Assembly (NCBI RefSeq): GCF_015207875.1
Contig: NZ_JADEVZ010000051.1
Span: 1 to 37,791, forward strand
Origin: Dolichospermum sp. LEGE 00240
GTDB taxonomy: Bacteria > Cyanobacteriota > Cyanobacteriia > Cyanobacteriales > Nostocaceae
DNA: 37,791 nt
Direction: 5' to 3'
Positions 30,720 through 37,791 of the stretch are shown here, in pieces. The position numbers and the translations under genes were made by a program. Every line of letters starts with the position of its first letter. The first letter of the stretch is position 1. The notes beneath the pieces are model-generated. The model had not been told where the DNA came from. It saw only the letters and a program-made list of their open reading frames with translations, and did no database searches.

Positions 30720-31796
30720 TTACGCTAAGGCAGAAGCTTGGGGTTTGGCGAAAATCATTCTGCCGGCGGAGGTTTGTAAGGCGCTGGTAACTACTACTCG
30801 TAATTCACCACCCACATAACCCCTACCTTCTTCCACTACTACCATTGTGCCATCATCTAAATAGCCAATGCCTTGAGTTGGTTCTTTTCCTTCTTTGAGA
30901 ATTTTCAAATCCAGATTATCACCAGGTAAATAATTCGGACGGACGGCATTTACTAAATCATTAACATTCAAAACTGGAACTTTTTGGACACTGGCGACTT
31001 TAGATAAATTGTAATCATTGGTAAGTAATGTGCCATTGATTTCTTGAGCAAAACGGACTAATTTAGCATCAACGGTGGGAGTATCTTCGTAGTCTACAGG
31101 GTTAATTAAAATGCGTTCCGGGTAAGTTTCCCGAATGCGGTTGAGAATTTCTAATCCTCTTCTTCCCCTGACCCGTTTTTGATCCTTACTCGCATCAGCT
31201 ACTTGTTGCAATTCCTGTAAAACAAATTGGGGGACAAGAATTAAACCCTCTAGAAATCCCGTTTCTAGCAATGTTTCAATACGACCATCTATAATACAGC
31301 TAGTATCTAAAACTTTGGTGTTGGCAGGTTTGAGAGTTCCTTCCACTACCATGCTTTCGACAGTATTGGGGTTAATTAATCTTAACAAACCTCCTCCATG
31401 AGTATCTGCTAAATTCATCCCGGTGACAGAGAGGATAATACTGCCAACAACGGCGACAAGAGGTTTGATAAAACCAAAATCTGGGGGAATGGGTAATAAA
31501 AATAGCGGGGCTAACATCAGATTGGCGAGTAGTAGCCCAATTACTAAGCCAATGGCACGGGTTAAGATGACTTCTAGGGGCATTTCCCGGACTTGTGATT
31601 CTAGACGACGGTATGTAGTCTGGAAACTTAAGCCCACTGCACCACCAATAATGGCAGCAAACACGGCTAGAATTAAGCGTAAGGCATCTAAATTGGTAAC
31701 TCCAGTGAGAGTACCTGGGGGGAGGAGGTCGGTGCTGAAATAACCTATCCCCGCCGCTGCCAAGATAAATGAGAGAATAATAATGACATCCAGCAT
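30720..31796 (-). CDS. PIN/TRAM-domain membrane protein (YacL-like)
   Basis: A 358-residue protein. Four hydrophobic segments fill residues about 5-135. A PIN nuclease-like domain follows (Leu-Asp-Thr-Ser-Cys-Ile-Ile-Asp-Gly-Arg near 163, Val-Pro-Gln-Phe-Val-Leu-Gln-Glu-Leu, Asp-Ala-Lys-Leu-Val near 246, Thr-Asn-Asp-Tyr-Asn-Leu near 262), then a TRAM domain at the C-terminus (Gly-Ile-Gly-Tyr-Leu-Asp-Asp-Gly-Thr-Met-Val). The acidic PIN residues are kept. Members occur across cyanobacteria and Firmicutes (B. subtilis YacL); an RNA-related function at the membrane is assumed. The start is ATG at 31796. It is a single gene ending in a hairpin terminator, with element A copy 3 62 bp upstream. Confidence 0.92.
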   Translation of the reverse strand: MLDVIIILSFILAAAGIGYFSTDLLPPGTLTGVTNLDALRLILAVFAAIIGGAVGLSFQTTYRRLESQVREMPLEVILTRAIGLVIGLLLANLMLAPLFLLPIPPDFGFIKPLVAVVGSIILSVTGMNLADTHGGGLLRLINPNTVESMVVEGTLKPANTKVLDTSCIIDGRIETLLETGFLEGLILVPQFVLQELQQVADASKDQKRVRGRRGLEILNRIRETYPERILINPVDYEDTPTVDAKLVRFAQEINGTLLTNDYNLSKVASVQKVPVLNVNDLVNAVRPNYLPGDNLDLKILKEGKEPTQGIGYLDDGTMVVVEEGRGYVGGELRVVVTSALQTSAGRMIFAKPQASALA

Positions 31797-32181
31797 GGTT
31801 GTGTTGTGTTCCTACAACGATATTTATTCGATAGAGTAAAGTATGCTTGTTTGAGTCCACCCGAGTTCGACATAAGATAATTTTTGGAAAACTGCCCCAA
31901 ATATGAGTCTCAAAACCTTATGATCTCGTTGAAAAAATCATAACTCTGTTCGCGTAGCGTCTCCGAAGGAGAAACTCCTAACACCGAACTCAGGTGAGTC
32001 CTTTTTTGTGATGGAATGATCTTAGCTGCTCAGGCAGACAGAATATGCCAACATTATAACCAAAGGGTTTTTACTGCATATTATTTTTATTTTTAGGGAA
32101 AAAGGATAAAAAGTTGTAAACTAACTCCTCATTTTCATTATTTTTAACAGTCAGATTAAATTAACTTCACTATTTTTCAAC
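31797..32181. other. Gap between divergent PIN/TRAM and hemW genes
   Basis: It holds element A copy 3 (31859-31995) and about 180 bp of AT-rich DNA before hemW. Both promoters must lie here, so element A separates two divergent transcription units. No gene is visible. Confidence 0.6.
31859..31995 (+). mobile_element. Element A copy 3 (137 bp), TSD GAGTCC
   Basis: It starts ACCCGAGTTCG and ends CGAACTCAGGT, flanked by GAGTCC at 31853-31858 and 31996-32001. It is in the same orientation as copy 2. It carries a 7-base insert (taacacc) near its right end, and a T-to-C change in the left terminal repeat. Otherwise it closely matches the other copies. Confidence 0.9.
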
Positions 32182-33366
32182 ATGAGTCAAAAAGATGTTG
32201 GTTGGGGGATGCCCGGTTCTGCTTATGTGCATATTCCCTTTTGTCGGCGACGGTGTTTTTATTGCGATTTTCCGGTATTTGTAGTGGGCGATCGCTCACG
32301 GGGTGAAAATTCTGGGACAATTGGCGAATATGTTGAAGTTTTATGTCAAGAAATCAGAATTGCACCAACTTATGGTCAACCTTTAGAAACAATTTTTTTT
32401 GGTGGTGGGACTCCTTCGTTATTATCAACAGCACAGTTGCAATCTATATTGACAACCTTAGAACAGCGATTTGGCATGGCCTCCGGGGTAGAAATCTCTA
32501 TGGAAGTTGACCCAGGGACCTTTGATTTCGCACATATTGCTGGTTATCGCAGCTTAGGAGTAAATCGCGTCAGTTTGGGTGTCCAAGCCTTCCAAGAAGA
32601 ATTGTTAAAAACTGCTGGGCGATCGCATTCCCTTGTAGATATATTTACAGCTATAGAGTTAATTCACAAGGTGGAGATTCCCGAATTTAGCTTAGACTTG
32701 ATTTCTGGCTTACCGCACCAGTCCTTAGCACAATGGCAAGATTCCTTAACCCAAGCAGTAGCAGCTACACCAACTCACATTTCCATCTATGACCTGACTA
32801 TTGAACCAGGAACAGCCTTCAATCGTTATTACAAACCGGGAGATCATCCTTTACCCACAGATGAAACCACAGTCAAAATGTATCAACTGGGGCAAAAAAC
32901 CTTAACTGATGCTGGGTACGAACATTACGAAATTTCCAACTATGCCCAACCAGGACATCAATGCCAGCATAATCGAGTTTATTGGCAAAATCGTCCCTAT
33001 TATGGCTTTGGTATGGGTGCAGCCAGCTATATTCATGGTAAACGCTTCACCCGTCCCCGCAAAACCCAGGAATATTATCAATGGTTAAAAGCTGGTGCTG
33101 TGATTGATTGTGAAGTCACACCAAAGGCAGATGTTTTGTTAGAAACTTTAATGTTAGGGTTACGGTTAGCCGAAGGGGTAAGTTTAAATTCCCTGGTAGC
33201 AAATTTTGGCAATCATCAAGTAGAGAAAATTCAAAGCTGTTTGCAACCATACTTTGCTCAGGGTTGGGTGAAGATTGTTGGGGATAGGTTACGTTTTAGC
33301 GATCCCGATGGTTTTATATTTTCTAACGTGATGTTAGCGAAGTTGTTTGAAAAGTTGGGAGAATGA
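32182..33366 (+). CDS. hemW: Radical SAM haem chaperone HemW
   Basis: A 394-residue radical SAM protein. The [4Fe-4S] motif Cys-Arg-Arg-Arg-Cys-Phe-Tyr-Cys is near residues 20-27 after Tyr-Val-His-Ile-Pro-Phe. Gly-Gly-Gly-Thr-Pro-Ser-Leu follows near 76, then Glu-Val-Asp-Pro-Gly-Thr, Ser-Leu-Gly-Val-Gln-Ala-Phe and Asp-Leu-Ile-Ser-Gly-Leu-Pro. The Cys-x3-Cys-x2-Cys spacing without the fourth cysteine and the Gly-Val-Gln-Ala-Phe form fit HemW (haem trafficking) rather than oxygen-independent coproporphyrinogen oxidase HemN, with which it is often confused. The start is ATG at 32182. A short 'cgcagagg' repeat follows. Confidence 0.92.
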   Translation: MSQKDVGWGMPGSAYVHIPFCRRRCFYCDFPVFVVGDRSRGENSGTIGEYVEVLCQEIRIAPTYGQPLETIFFGGGTPSLLSTAQLQSILTTLEQRFGMASGVEISMEVDPGTFDFAHIAGYRSLGVNRVSLGVQAFQEELLKTAGRSHSLVDIFTAIELIHKVEIPEFSLDLISGLPHQSLAQWQDSLTQAVAATPTHISIYDLTIEPGTAFNRYYKPGDHPLPTDETTVKMYQLGQKTLTDAGYEHYEISNYAQPGHQCQHNRVYWQNRPYYGFGMGAASYIHGKRFTRPRKTQEYYQWLKAGAVIDCEVTPKADVLLETLMLGLRLAEGVSLNSLVANFGNHQVEKIQSCLQPYFAQGWVKIVGDRLRFSDPDGFIFSNVMLAKLFEKLGE

Positions 33367-33377
33367 TGATTTTACCT

Positions 33378-33403
33378 CACGCAGAGGCGCAGAGGCGCAG
33401 AGA
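33378..33403. repeat. Dispersed 'cacgcagaggcgcagagg' repeat
   Basis: Tandem gaggcgca units directly after hemW, of the same family as at 36152-36171. Confidence 0.65.
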
Positions 33404-33439
33404 GTAAAAATTTGAGACTTTTTAATTTAGCAAAGCCGA

Positions 33440-33937
33440 TTATTGCATCATATCATCATTTGCAGATTCACCGGGATAAAAGTTTAAGTTAATTATATCT
33501 TCCCATAAATATAGACATTGAGGAGGGAAAGTTAATAAAGGTAAATTGGTTTCTCCTGATGCTAAATCCCTAGCATTTTCATAAGCTTCCTCAAGTGCTA
33601 CTTCTAGAGAAGACTGCAAACTAGGATTTTCACTCAGTAATTTTATAATATCCCGGCGTTGAATCCGAATAGTTGCTAACCAACTGCGACTACGTTTTGA
33701 TGATTGATATTCCCACTTTAATAAATGTCCAATTAAAATACTCAAACGACTTCTTAATTCTTGGCGTTCCTTTCTCCCCAAAGATTCAACTTCCTCAATT
33801 AAATTAGCCAAATCAACTTGATTCCATTGCTGATAACGTAATAAATTAGCCTGTTGTTGAGTCCAGGCGTAAAAATCAGTTTCATAAAGATGATCATTCA
33901 GGTTTACAGCGGATTCTTTCGCCTTTTGTGTCTGCAT
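33440..33937 (-). CDS. DUF29 family protein, intact
   Basis: A 165-residue protein with the full DUF29 pattern: Leu-Tyr-Glu-Thr-Asp-Phe-Tyr-Ala-Trp near residue 17, Asp-Leu-Ala-Asn-Leu-Ile-Glu-Glu-Val-Glu-Ser-Leu-Gly-Arg near 42, His-Leu-Leu-Lys-Trp-Glu-Tyr-Gln near 70, Trp-Leu-Ala-Thr-Ile near 85 and a C-terminal Phe-Pro-Pro-Gln-Cys-Leu-Tyr. The family is helical, of unknown function, and expanded in cyanobacteria. The start is ATG at 33937. It is the reference for the two broken DUF29 fragments elsewhere in the window. Confidence 0.88.
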   Translation of the reverse strand: MQTQKAKESAVNLNDHLYETDFYAWTQQQANLLRYQQWNQVDLANLIEEVESLGRKERQELRSRLSILIGHLLKWEYQSSKRSRSWLATIRIQRRDIIKLLSENPSLQSSLEVALEEAYENARDLASGETNLPLLTFPPQCLYLWEDIINLNFYPGESANDDMMQ

Positions 33938-34008
33938 AATTAAAACCTAGTAACCTTGAATTAATTATAATCGAACTTGCTTCTTTAATGGCTGCAACTG
34001 AGTCAGAA

Positions 34009-34179
34009 CTATTTCCATTTACAGTATGGACTTTTTTCAACAGTACCATCGGGCATAATGGTATCCCAAATCAAATTGAAATGTCCAGTGATGAGCATAC
34101 CGATAGCCCCTTTGAATTTAGCGTCAATCAAAACAGCATATTCACAATAGCCTATGGTAGCACCGCTATCGCCCATCAT
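34009..34179 (-). CDS. Possible 56-residue small protein
   Basis: A short frame starting with two ATGs (34179, 34176) right after a stop. It encodes Gly-Asp-Ser-Gly-Ala-Thr-Ile-Gly-Tyr-Cys-Glu-Tyr-Ala-Val, Phe-Lys-Gly-Ala-Ile-Gly-Met-Leu-Ile and Trp-Asp-Thr-Ile-Met-Pro-Asp-Gly-Thr. Composition and strand pattern look more protein-like than the 70-codon frame opposite. No ribosome site is visible and I do not recognise a family. It could be the remnant of a longer gene. Confidence 0.35.
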   Translation of the reverse strand: MMGDSGATIGYCEYAVLIDAKFKGAIGMLITGHFNLIWDTIMPDGTVEKSPYCKWK

Positions 34180-34243
34180 TTAAGCCATCAAGAATTTTAA
34201 AAAATGATTTATCATAAAAAGATAGCTTTTCAAATGAAACCTA

Positions 34244-34534
34244 ATGAGTCAAGTCCTCACCCTAGAACTTAGCGATGCCGACTATGCTGAACTCAGACAT
34301 CGCGCTGAATTAGCAGGTACAACCATCACTGAATGGGCGATCGCCTCCCTAAAAGAACATAAACATCCCATCAAACCAAAACTACGCAATGAAATAGAAA
34401 AAGCATCTGCCCGCCAACGATTTCGCCGTCATGCTGGAATAATATCTCTTGGATATGCAACAGGTGCAGACAATGAAAGCATTGACACTGACCTCGCCAA
34501 AGCATACGCCAATGAACTTGGAGAAATTGCATAG
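34244..34534 (+). CDS. VapB-like antitoxin
   Basis: A 96-residue protein. The N-terminal 45 residues (Val-Leu-Thr-Leu-Glu-Leu-Ser-Asp, Leu-Arg-His-Arg-Ala-Glu-Leu-Ala-Gly, Thr-Ile-Thr-Glu-Trp) look like a ribbon-helix-helix DNA-binding domain. The C-terminal half is charged and probably wraps the toxin. Its TAG shares one base with the GTG of the PIN-domain gene, a typical antitoxin-toxin overlap. The expected role is to neutralise the toxin and autorepress the operon. The start is ATG at 34244. Confidence 0.75.
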   Translation: MSQVLTLELSDADYAELRHRAELAGTTITEWAIASLKEHKHPIKPKLRNEIEKASARQRFRRHAGIISLGYATGADNESIDTDLAKAYANELGEIA

Positions 34535-34932
34535 TGATATTTCTGGATACATCAGGCTTACTGTGTTACATCCATAACGGCGAGCCACAACATCTTAGCG
34601 CCATCAAAGCTTTCGATGCAGCAAATACCTTCTTAACCCATAGCTATGTTCTATCCGAATTTGTCGCACTAGCTCAAGTTCGGAATTTACCACGAATTGA
34701 ATCTCTGAATTTCATAACTGATTTACTGGATAATCCCGATATTGAGACAATATGGGTTGATGAAGAACTGCATCAAGAATCCGTCAATCTCCTGATGAAT
34801 CGCATGGATAAATCATATTCGTTGTGCGATGCTGTCAGTTTCGTTTTGATGCGCCGCAGAAATGTAATGGAATCTCTAACTACAGATCGTCATTTTGAGC
34901 AGGAAGGTTTTGTAAGATTGCTGACCTCTTAG
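34534..34932 (+). CDS. VapC-like PIN-domain toxin
   Basis: A 132-residue PIN-domain ribonuclease. Asp5 is in Phe-Leu-Asp-Thr-Ser-Gly-Leu, a Glu near residue 43 in Val-Leu-Ser-Glu-Phe-Val, an Asp near 98 in Leu-Cys-Asp-Ala-Val-Ser, and an Asp near 117 in Thr-Thr-Asp-Arg-His-Phe. All four acidic positions of the PIN active site are present, so it should be active. The start is GTG at 34534, overlapping the antitoxin stop. VapC toxins typically cleave tRNA or rRNA; the target here is unknown. It is part of the accessory gene content rather than a metabolic operon. Confidence 0.85.
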   Translation: MIFLDTSGLLCYIHNGEPQHLSAIKAFDAANTFLTHSYVLSEFVALAQVRNLPRIESLNFITDLLDNPDIETIWVDEELHQESVNLLMNRMDKSYSLCDAVSFVLMRRRNVMESLTTDRHFEQEGFVRLLTS

Positions 34933-34955
34933 TAATAACCCAAATTCATTCTAAC

Positions 34956-34999
34956 TCCTTTCTTCCTTTGCGCCTTTGCTCCTTAGCGTCTTTGCGCGA
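34956..34999. repeat. Dispersed 'tttgcgcctttgct' repeat
   Basis: Pyrimidine-rich repeat (ctttcttcctttgcgccttt, then gctccttagcgtctttgcgc) between the VapC-like gene and the dehydrogenase stop codon. It is of the same general family as the copies at 5110 and 36152 in reverse sense. Confidence 0.6.
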
Positions 35000-35009
35000 A
35001 ATCAAAACC

Positions 35010-36422
<1,413 letters not shown>

Positions 36423-37709
36423 ATGATAAAACCTGCCCTTACGAAAATTGGCGCTCAAATGTCCAACTTAACTGGCGTAAGAGCGATTATGAAAGATATT
36501 AACGAAACCCTCAGAGCTAGTAAGGGACAGGAATTATATAATTTGAGTGCTGGCAATCCGTTGATTTTACCAGAGGTAGAACAATTATGGCGCGATTGTA
36601 CGGCGGATTTATTAGCTAGTTCTGAATACGGTGAAGTTGTTTGTCGTTATGGTTCAAGTCAAGGTTATTCACCATTAATTGAGGTTATTGTCAAGGATTT
36701 TAACCAGCGTTATGGGTTAAGTTTAACTGAGCGGAACATTTTAATTACTGCGGGTAGTCAAACTATCTATTTTTACGCCGCTAACGCTTTTGGTGGCTAT
36801 ACTAGCGATGGCAGTTTGAAAGAAATTGTCCTGCCTTTAAGTCCAGATTATACTGGTTATGGTGGTGTTTGTTTGTTTCCAGAGGCTTTGGTTGCTTATA
36901 AGCCTACTCTGGATATTGACGCAGACGCACATAGATTTAAATATCGTCCTGATTTTAATCAACTTGCGATTACTGAAAATACGGGTTGTGTGATTTTTTC
37001 CCGTCCTTGTAATCCAACTGGTAATGTTTTAACTAATGATGAGGTGAATAAGATCACCGCTTTAGCTGCACCTTATGATGTACCTGTGCTGATTGACTCT
37101 GCTTATGCACCCCCTTTCCCGGCTTTGAATTTTACGGAAATGACTCCGGTATTTGGGGAAAATATTCTCCACTGTATGAGTTTATCAAAGGCGGGATTGC
37201 CTGGGGAACGGATTGGGGTAGCGATTGGGGATGAAAATCTGATTCAGGTTTTGGAATGTTTCCAAACTAATGTGGGGATTCATTCTTCTCGATATGGTCA
37301 AGCGATCGCTGCCCGGGCGATAGAATCAGGTACATTAGCCAATATTGCAGAAAATGTGATTCGTCCTTTTTACCAGAAAAAGTTTGATGTTTTAGAAAGT
37401 ACATTGGAAGCAGCAATGCCGAAAAATTTACCTTGGTTCTTACATCGTGGTGAAGGGGCGATTTTTGGCTGGTTGTGGTTGCAAGATCTACCCATGACTG
37501 ATTGGGAATTTTACCAGGAATTAAAGAAGGTGGGTGTGATTGTTGTTCCTGGTAGTAGTTTCTTCCCTGGTTTGAAGGAGGAATGGAAACACAAACATCA
37601 GTGTCTGAGAATTAGTTTAACTGGTAGTGATGAGGAAATTACTATCGGTATGCAGCGTTTAGCGAAAGTTGCTGAACAGGTTTATGAAGTTGCGGCTGTA
37701 AGTGTGTAA
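36423..37709 (+). CDS. avtA: AvtA-type aminotransferase (valine-pyruvate/alanine)
   Basis: A 428-residue class I/II PLP aminotransferase, resembling E. coli AvtA along its whole length: Ser-Ala-Gly-Asn-Pro near the N-terminus, Thr-Ala-Gly-Ser-Gln, Leu-Ser-Pro-Asp-Tyr-Thr-Gly-Tyr, Ser-Arg-Pro-Cys-Asn-Pro-Thr-Gly-Asn, the PLP lysine in Met-Ser-Leu-Ser-Lys-Ala-Gly-Leu-Pro-Gly, and Val-Pro-Gly-Ser-Ser-Phe-Phe-Pro-Gly-Leu near the end. The expected reaction is amino-group exchange between valine or alanine and their keto acids. ATG 36423 is preferred to TTG 36396. It is a single gene; a 'gaaccacgaag' repeat follows immediately. Confidence 0.92.
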   Translation: MIKPALTKIGAQMSNLTGVRAIMKDINETLRASKGQELYNLSAGNPLILPEVEQLWRDCTADLLASSEYGEVVCRYGSSQGYSPLIEVIVKDFNQRYGLSLTERNILITAGSQTIYFYAANAFGGYTSDGSLKEIVLPLSPDYTGYGGVCLFPEALVAYKPTLDIDADAHRFKYRPDFNQLAITENTGCVIFSRPCNPTGNVLTNDEVNKITALAAPYDVPVLIDSAYAPPFPALNFTEMTPVFGENILHCMSLSKAGLPGERIGVAIGDENLIQVLECFQTNVGIHSSRYGQAIAARAIESGTLANIAENVIRPFYQKKFDVLESTLEAAMPKNLPWFLHRGEGAIFGWLWLQDLPMTDWEFYQELKKVGVIVVPGSSFFPGLKEEWKHKHQCLRISLTGSDEEITIGMQRLAKVAEQVYEVAAVSV

Positions 37710-37713
37710 GAGA

Positions 37714-37791
37714 AATGAACCACGAAGACGCAAAAAACACAAAGAAGAATGTAGGGGCGGGGTCTCCCCGCCCTAATTCGGGGTCTCCCCG
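37714..37791. repeat. Dispersed repeats at the right edge of the window
   Basis: 'aatgaaccacgaagacgca' (37714-37732), the same opening as the inverted-repeat arms at 1960-2450, is followed by a palindromic 'ggggcggggtctccccgccc' type repeat (37754-37791) that runs off the end. Confidence 0.65.

Noticed and set aside
33988-34200. 70-codon plus-strand frame
   Set aside because: Low-complexity composition without ribosome site; the opposite-strand 56-codon frame is more protein-like.

Overview
The window looks like chromosome of a filamentous, probably heterocyst-forming cyanobacterium (Nostocales, Anabaena/Dolichospermum/Nostoc type). The reasons are the photosystem II assembly protein Psb28, the cyanobacterial families DUF2993, DUF29, DUF2887 and XisI, many HIP1 octamers (GCGATCGC), short heptad repeats of the 'ccaatga' type, and dispersed 'cacgcagaggcgcagag' and 'gtgcgtta' repeats. 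No rRNA, tRNA, CRISPR array or complete transposase was found.

Layout. 0-1.9 kb (minus strand): a small exported protein, an ICMT-like membrane methyltransferase, a 55-residue PMP3-type membrane peptide and a SUI1-type initiation-factor-like protein. 1.9-6.0 kb (plus): a defence or nuclease patch with a GxxExxY PD-(D/E)XK protein lying inside an inverted repeat, an overlapping mcrB-mcrC type IV restriction pair, and a DUF2887 (Rpn-like) putative nuclease. A palindromic repeat then precedes trpB. 7.8-9.1 kb: a secreted CAP-domain protein and an RNase D-type exonuclease. 9.3-12 kb (minus): an MscS channel fused to a cyclic-nucleotide-binding domain, and a membrane haem-sensor protein (Tll0287/DUF3365). 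12-15.8 kb: a MoaB-type protein, psb28, an exported PhoA-type alkaline phosphatase and a DUF2993 protein. 15.9-18.3 kb (minus): UDP-glucose dehydrogenase and UDP-xylose synthase, together the route UDP-Glc to UDP-GlcA to UDP-Xyl for exopolysaccharide. 19.1-20.6 kb: a malonyl-CoA-synthetase-like AMP ligase directly downstream of a small mobile element.

22-25.8 kb holds the most coherent unexplained unit: an ECF-like sigma factor, a TPR protein starting 2 bp after it, and two tandem paralogous exported proteins of unknown fold. 26.1-28.3 kb is a worn accessory patch: a frameshifted DUF4160 gene coupled to DUF2442, an aspartic-protease/small-protein operon, a 246-bp direct duplication of part of the protease gene, a headless xisI and half a DUF29 gene. 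After that come a SirB1-like protein, an M15 carboxypeptidase, a degraded PIN-like gene, a PIN/TRAM membrane protein, HemW, an intact DUF29, a VapBC-type pair, S-(hydroxymethyl)glutathione dehydrogenase and an AvtA-type aminotransferase.

Two small non-autonomous elements recur. Element A (130-137 bp, three copies at 9182, 18642 and 31859) has 11-bp terminal inverted repeats and a different 6-bp target duplication at each site. Element B (about 218 bp when full, three copies or fragments at 9148, 18855 and 21684) has GGGTTTGCTGAATA-type ends. One copy of A has inserted into a copy of B, and the remnant now supplies the stop codon of the MscS gene.
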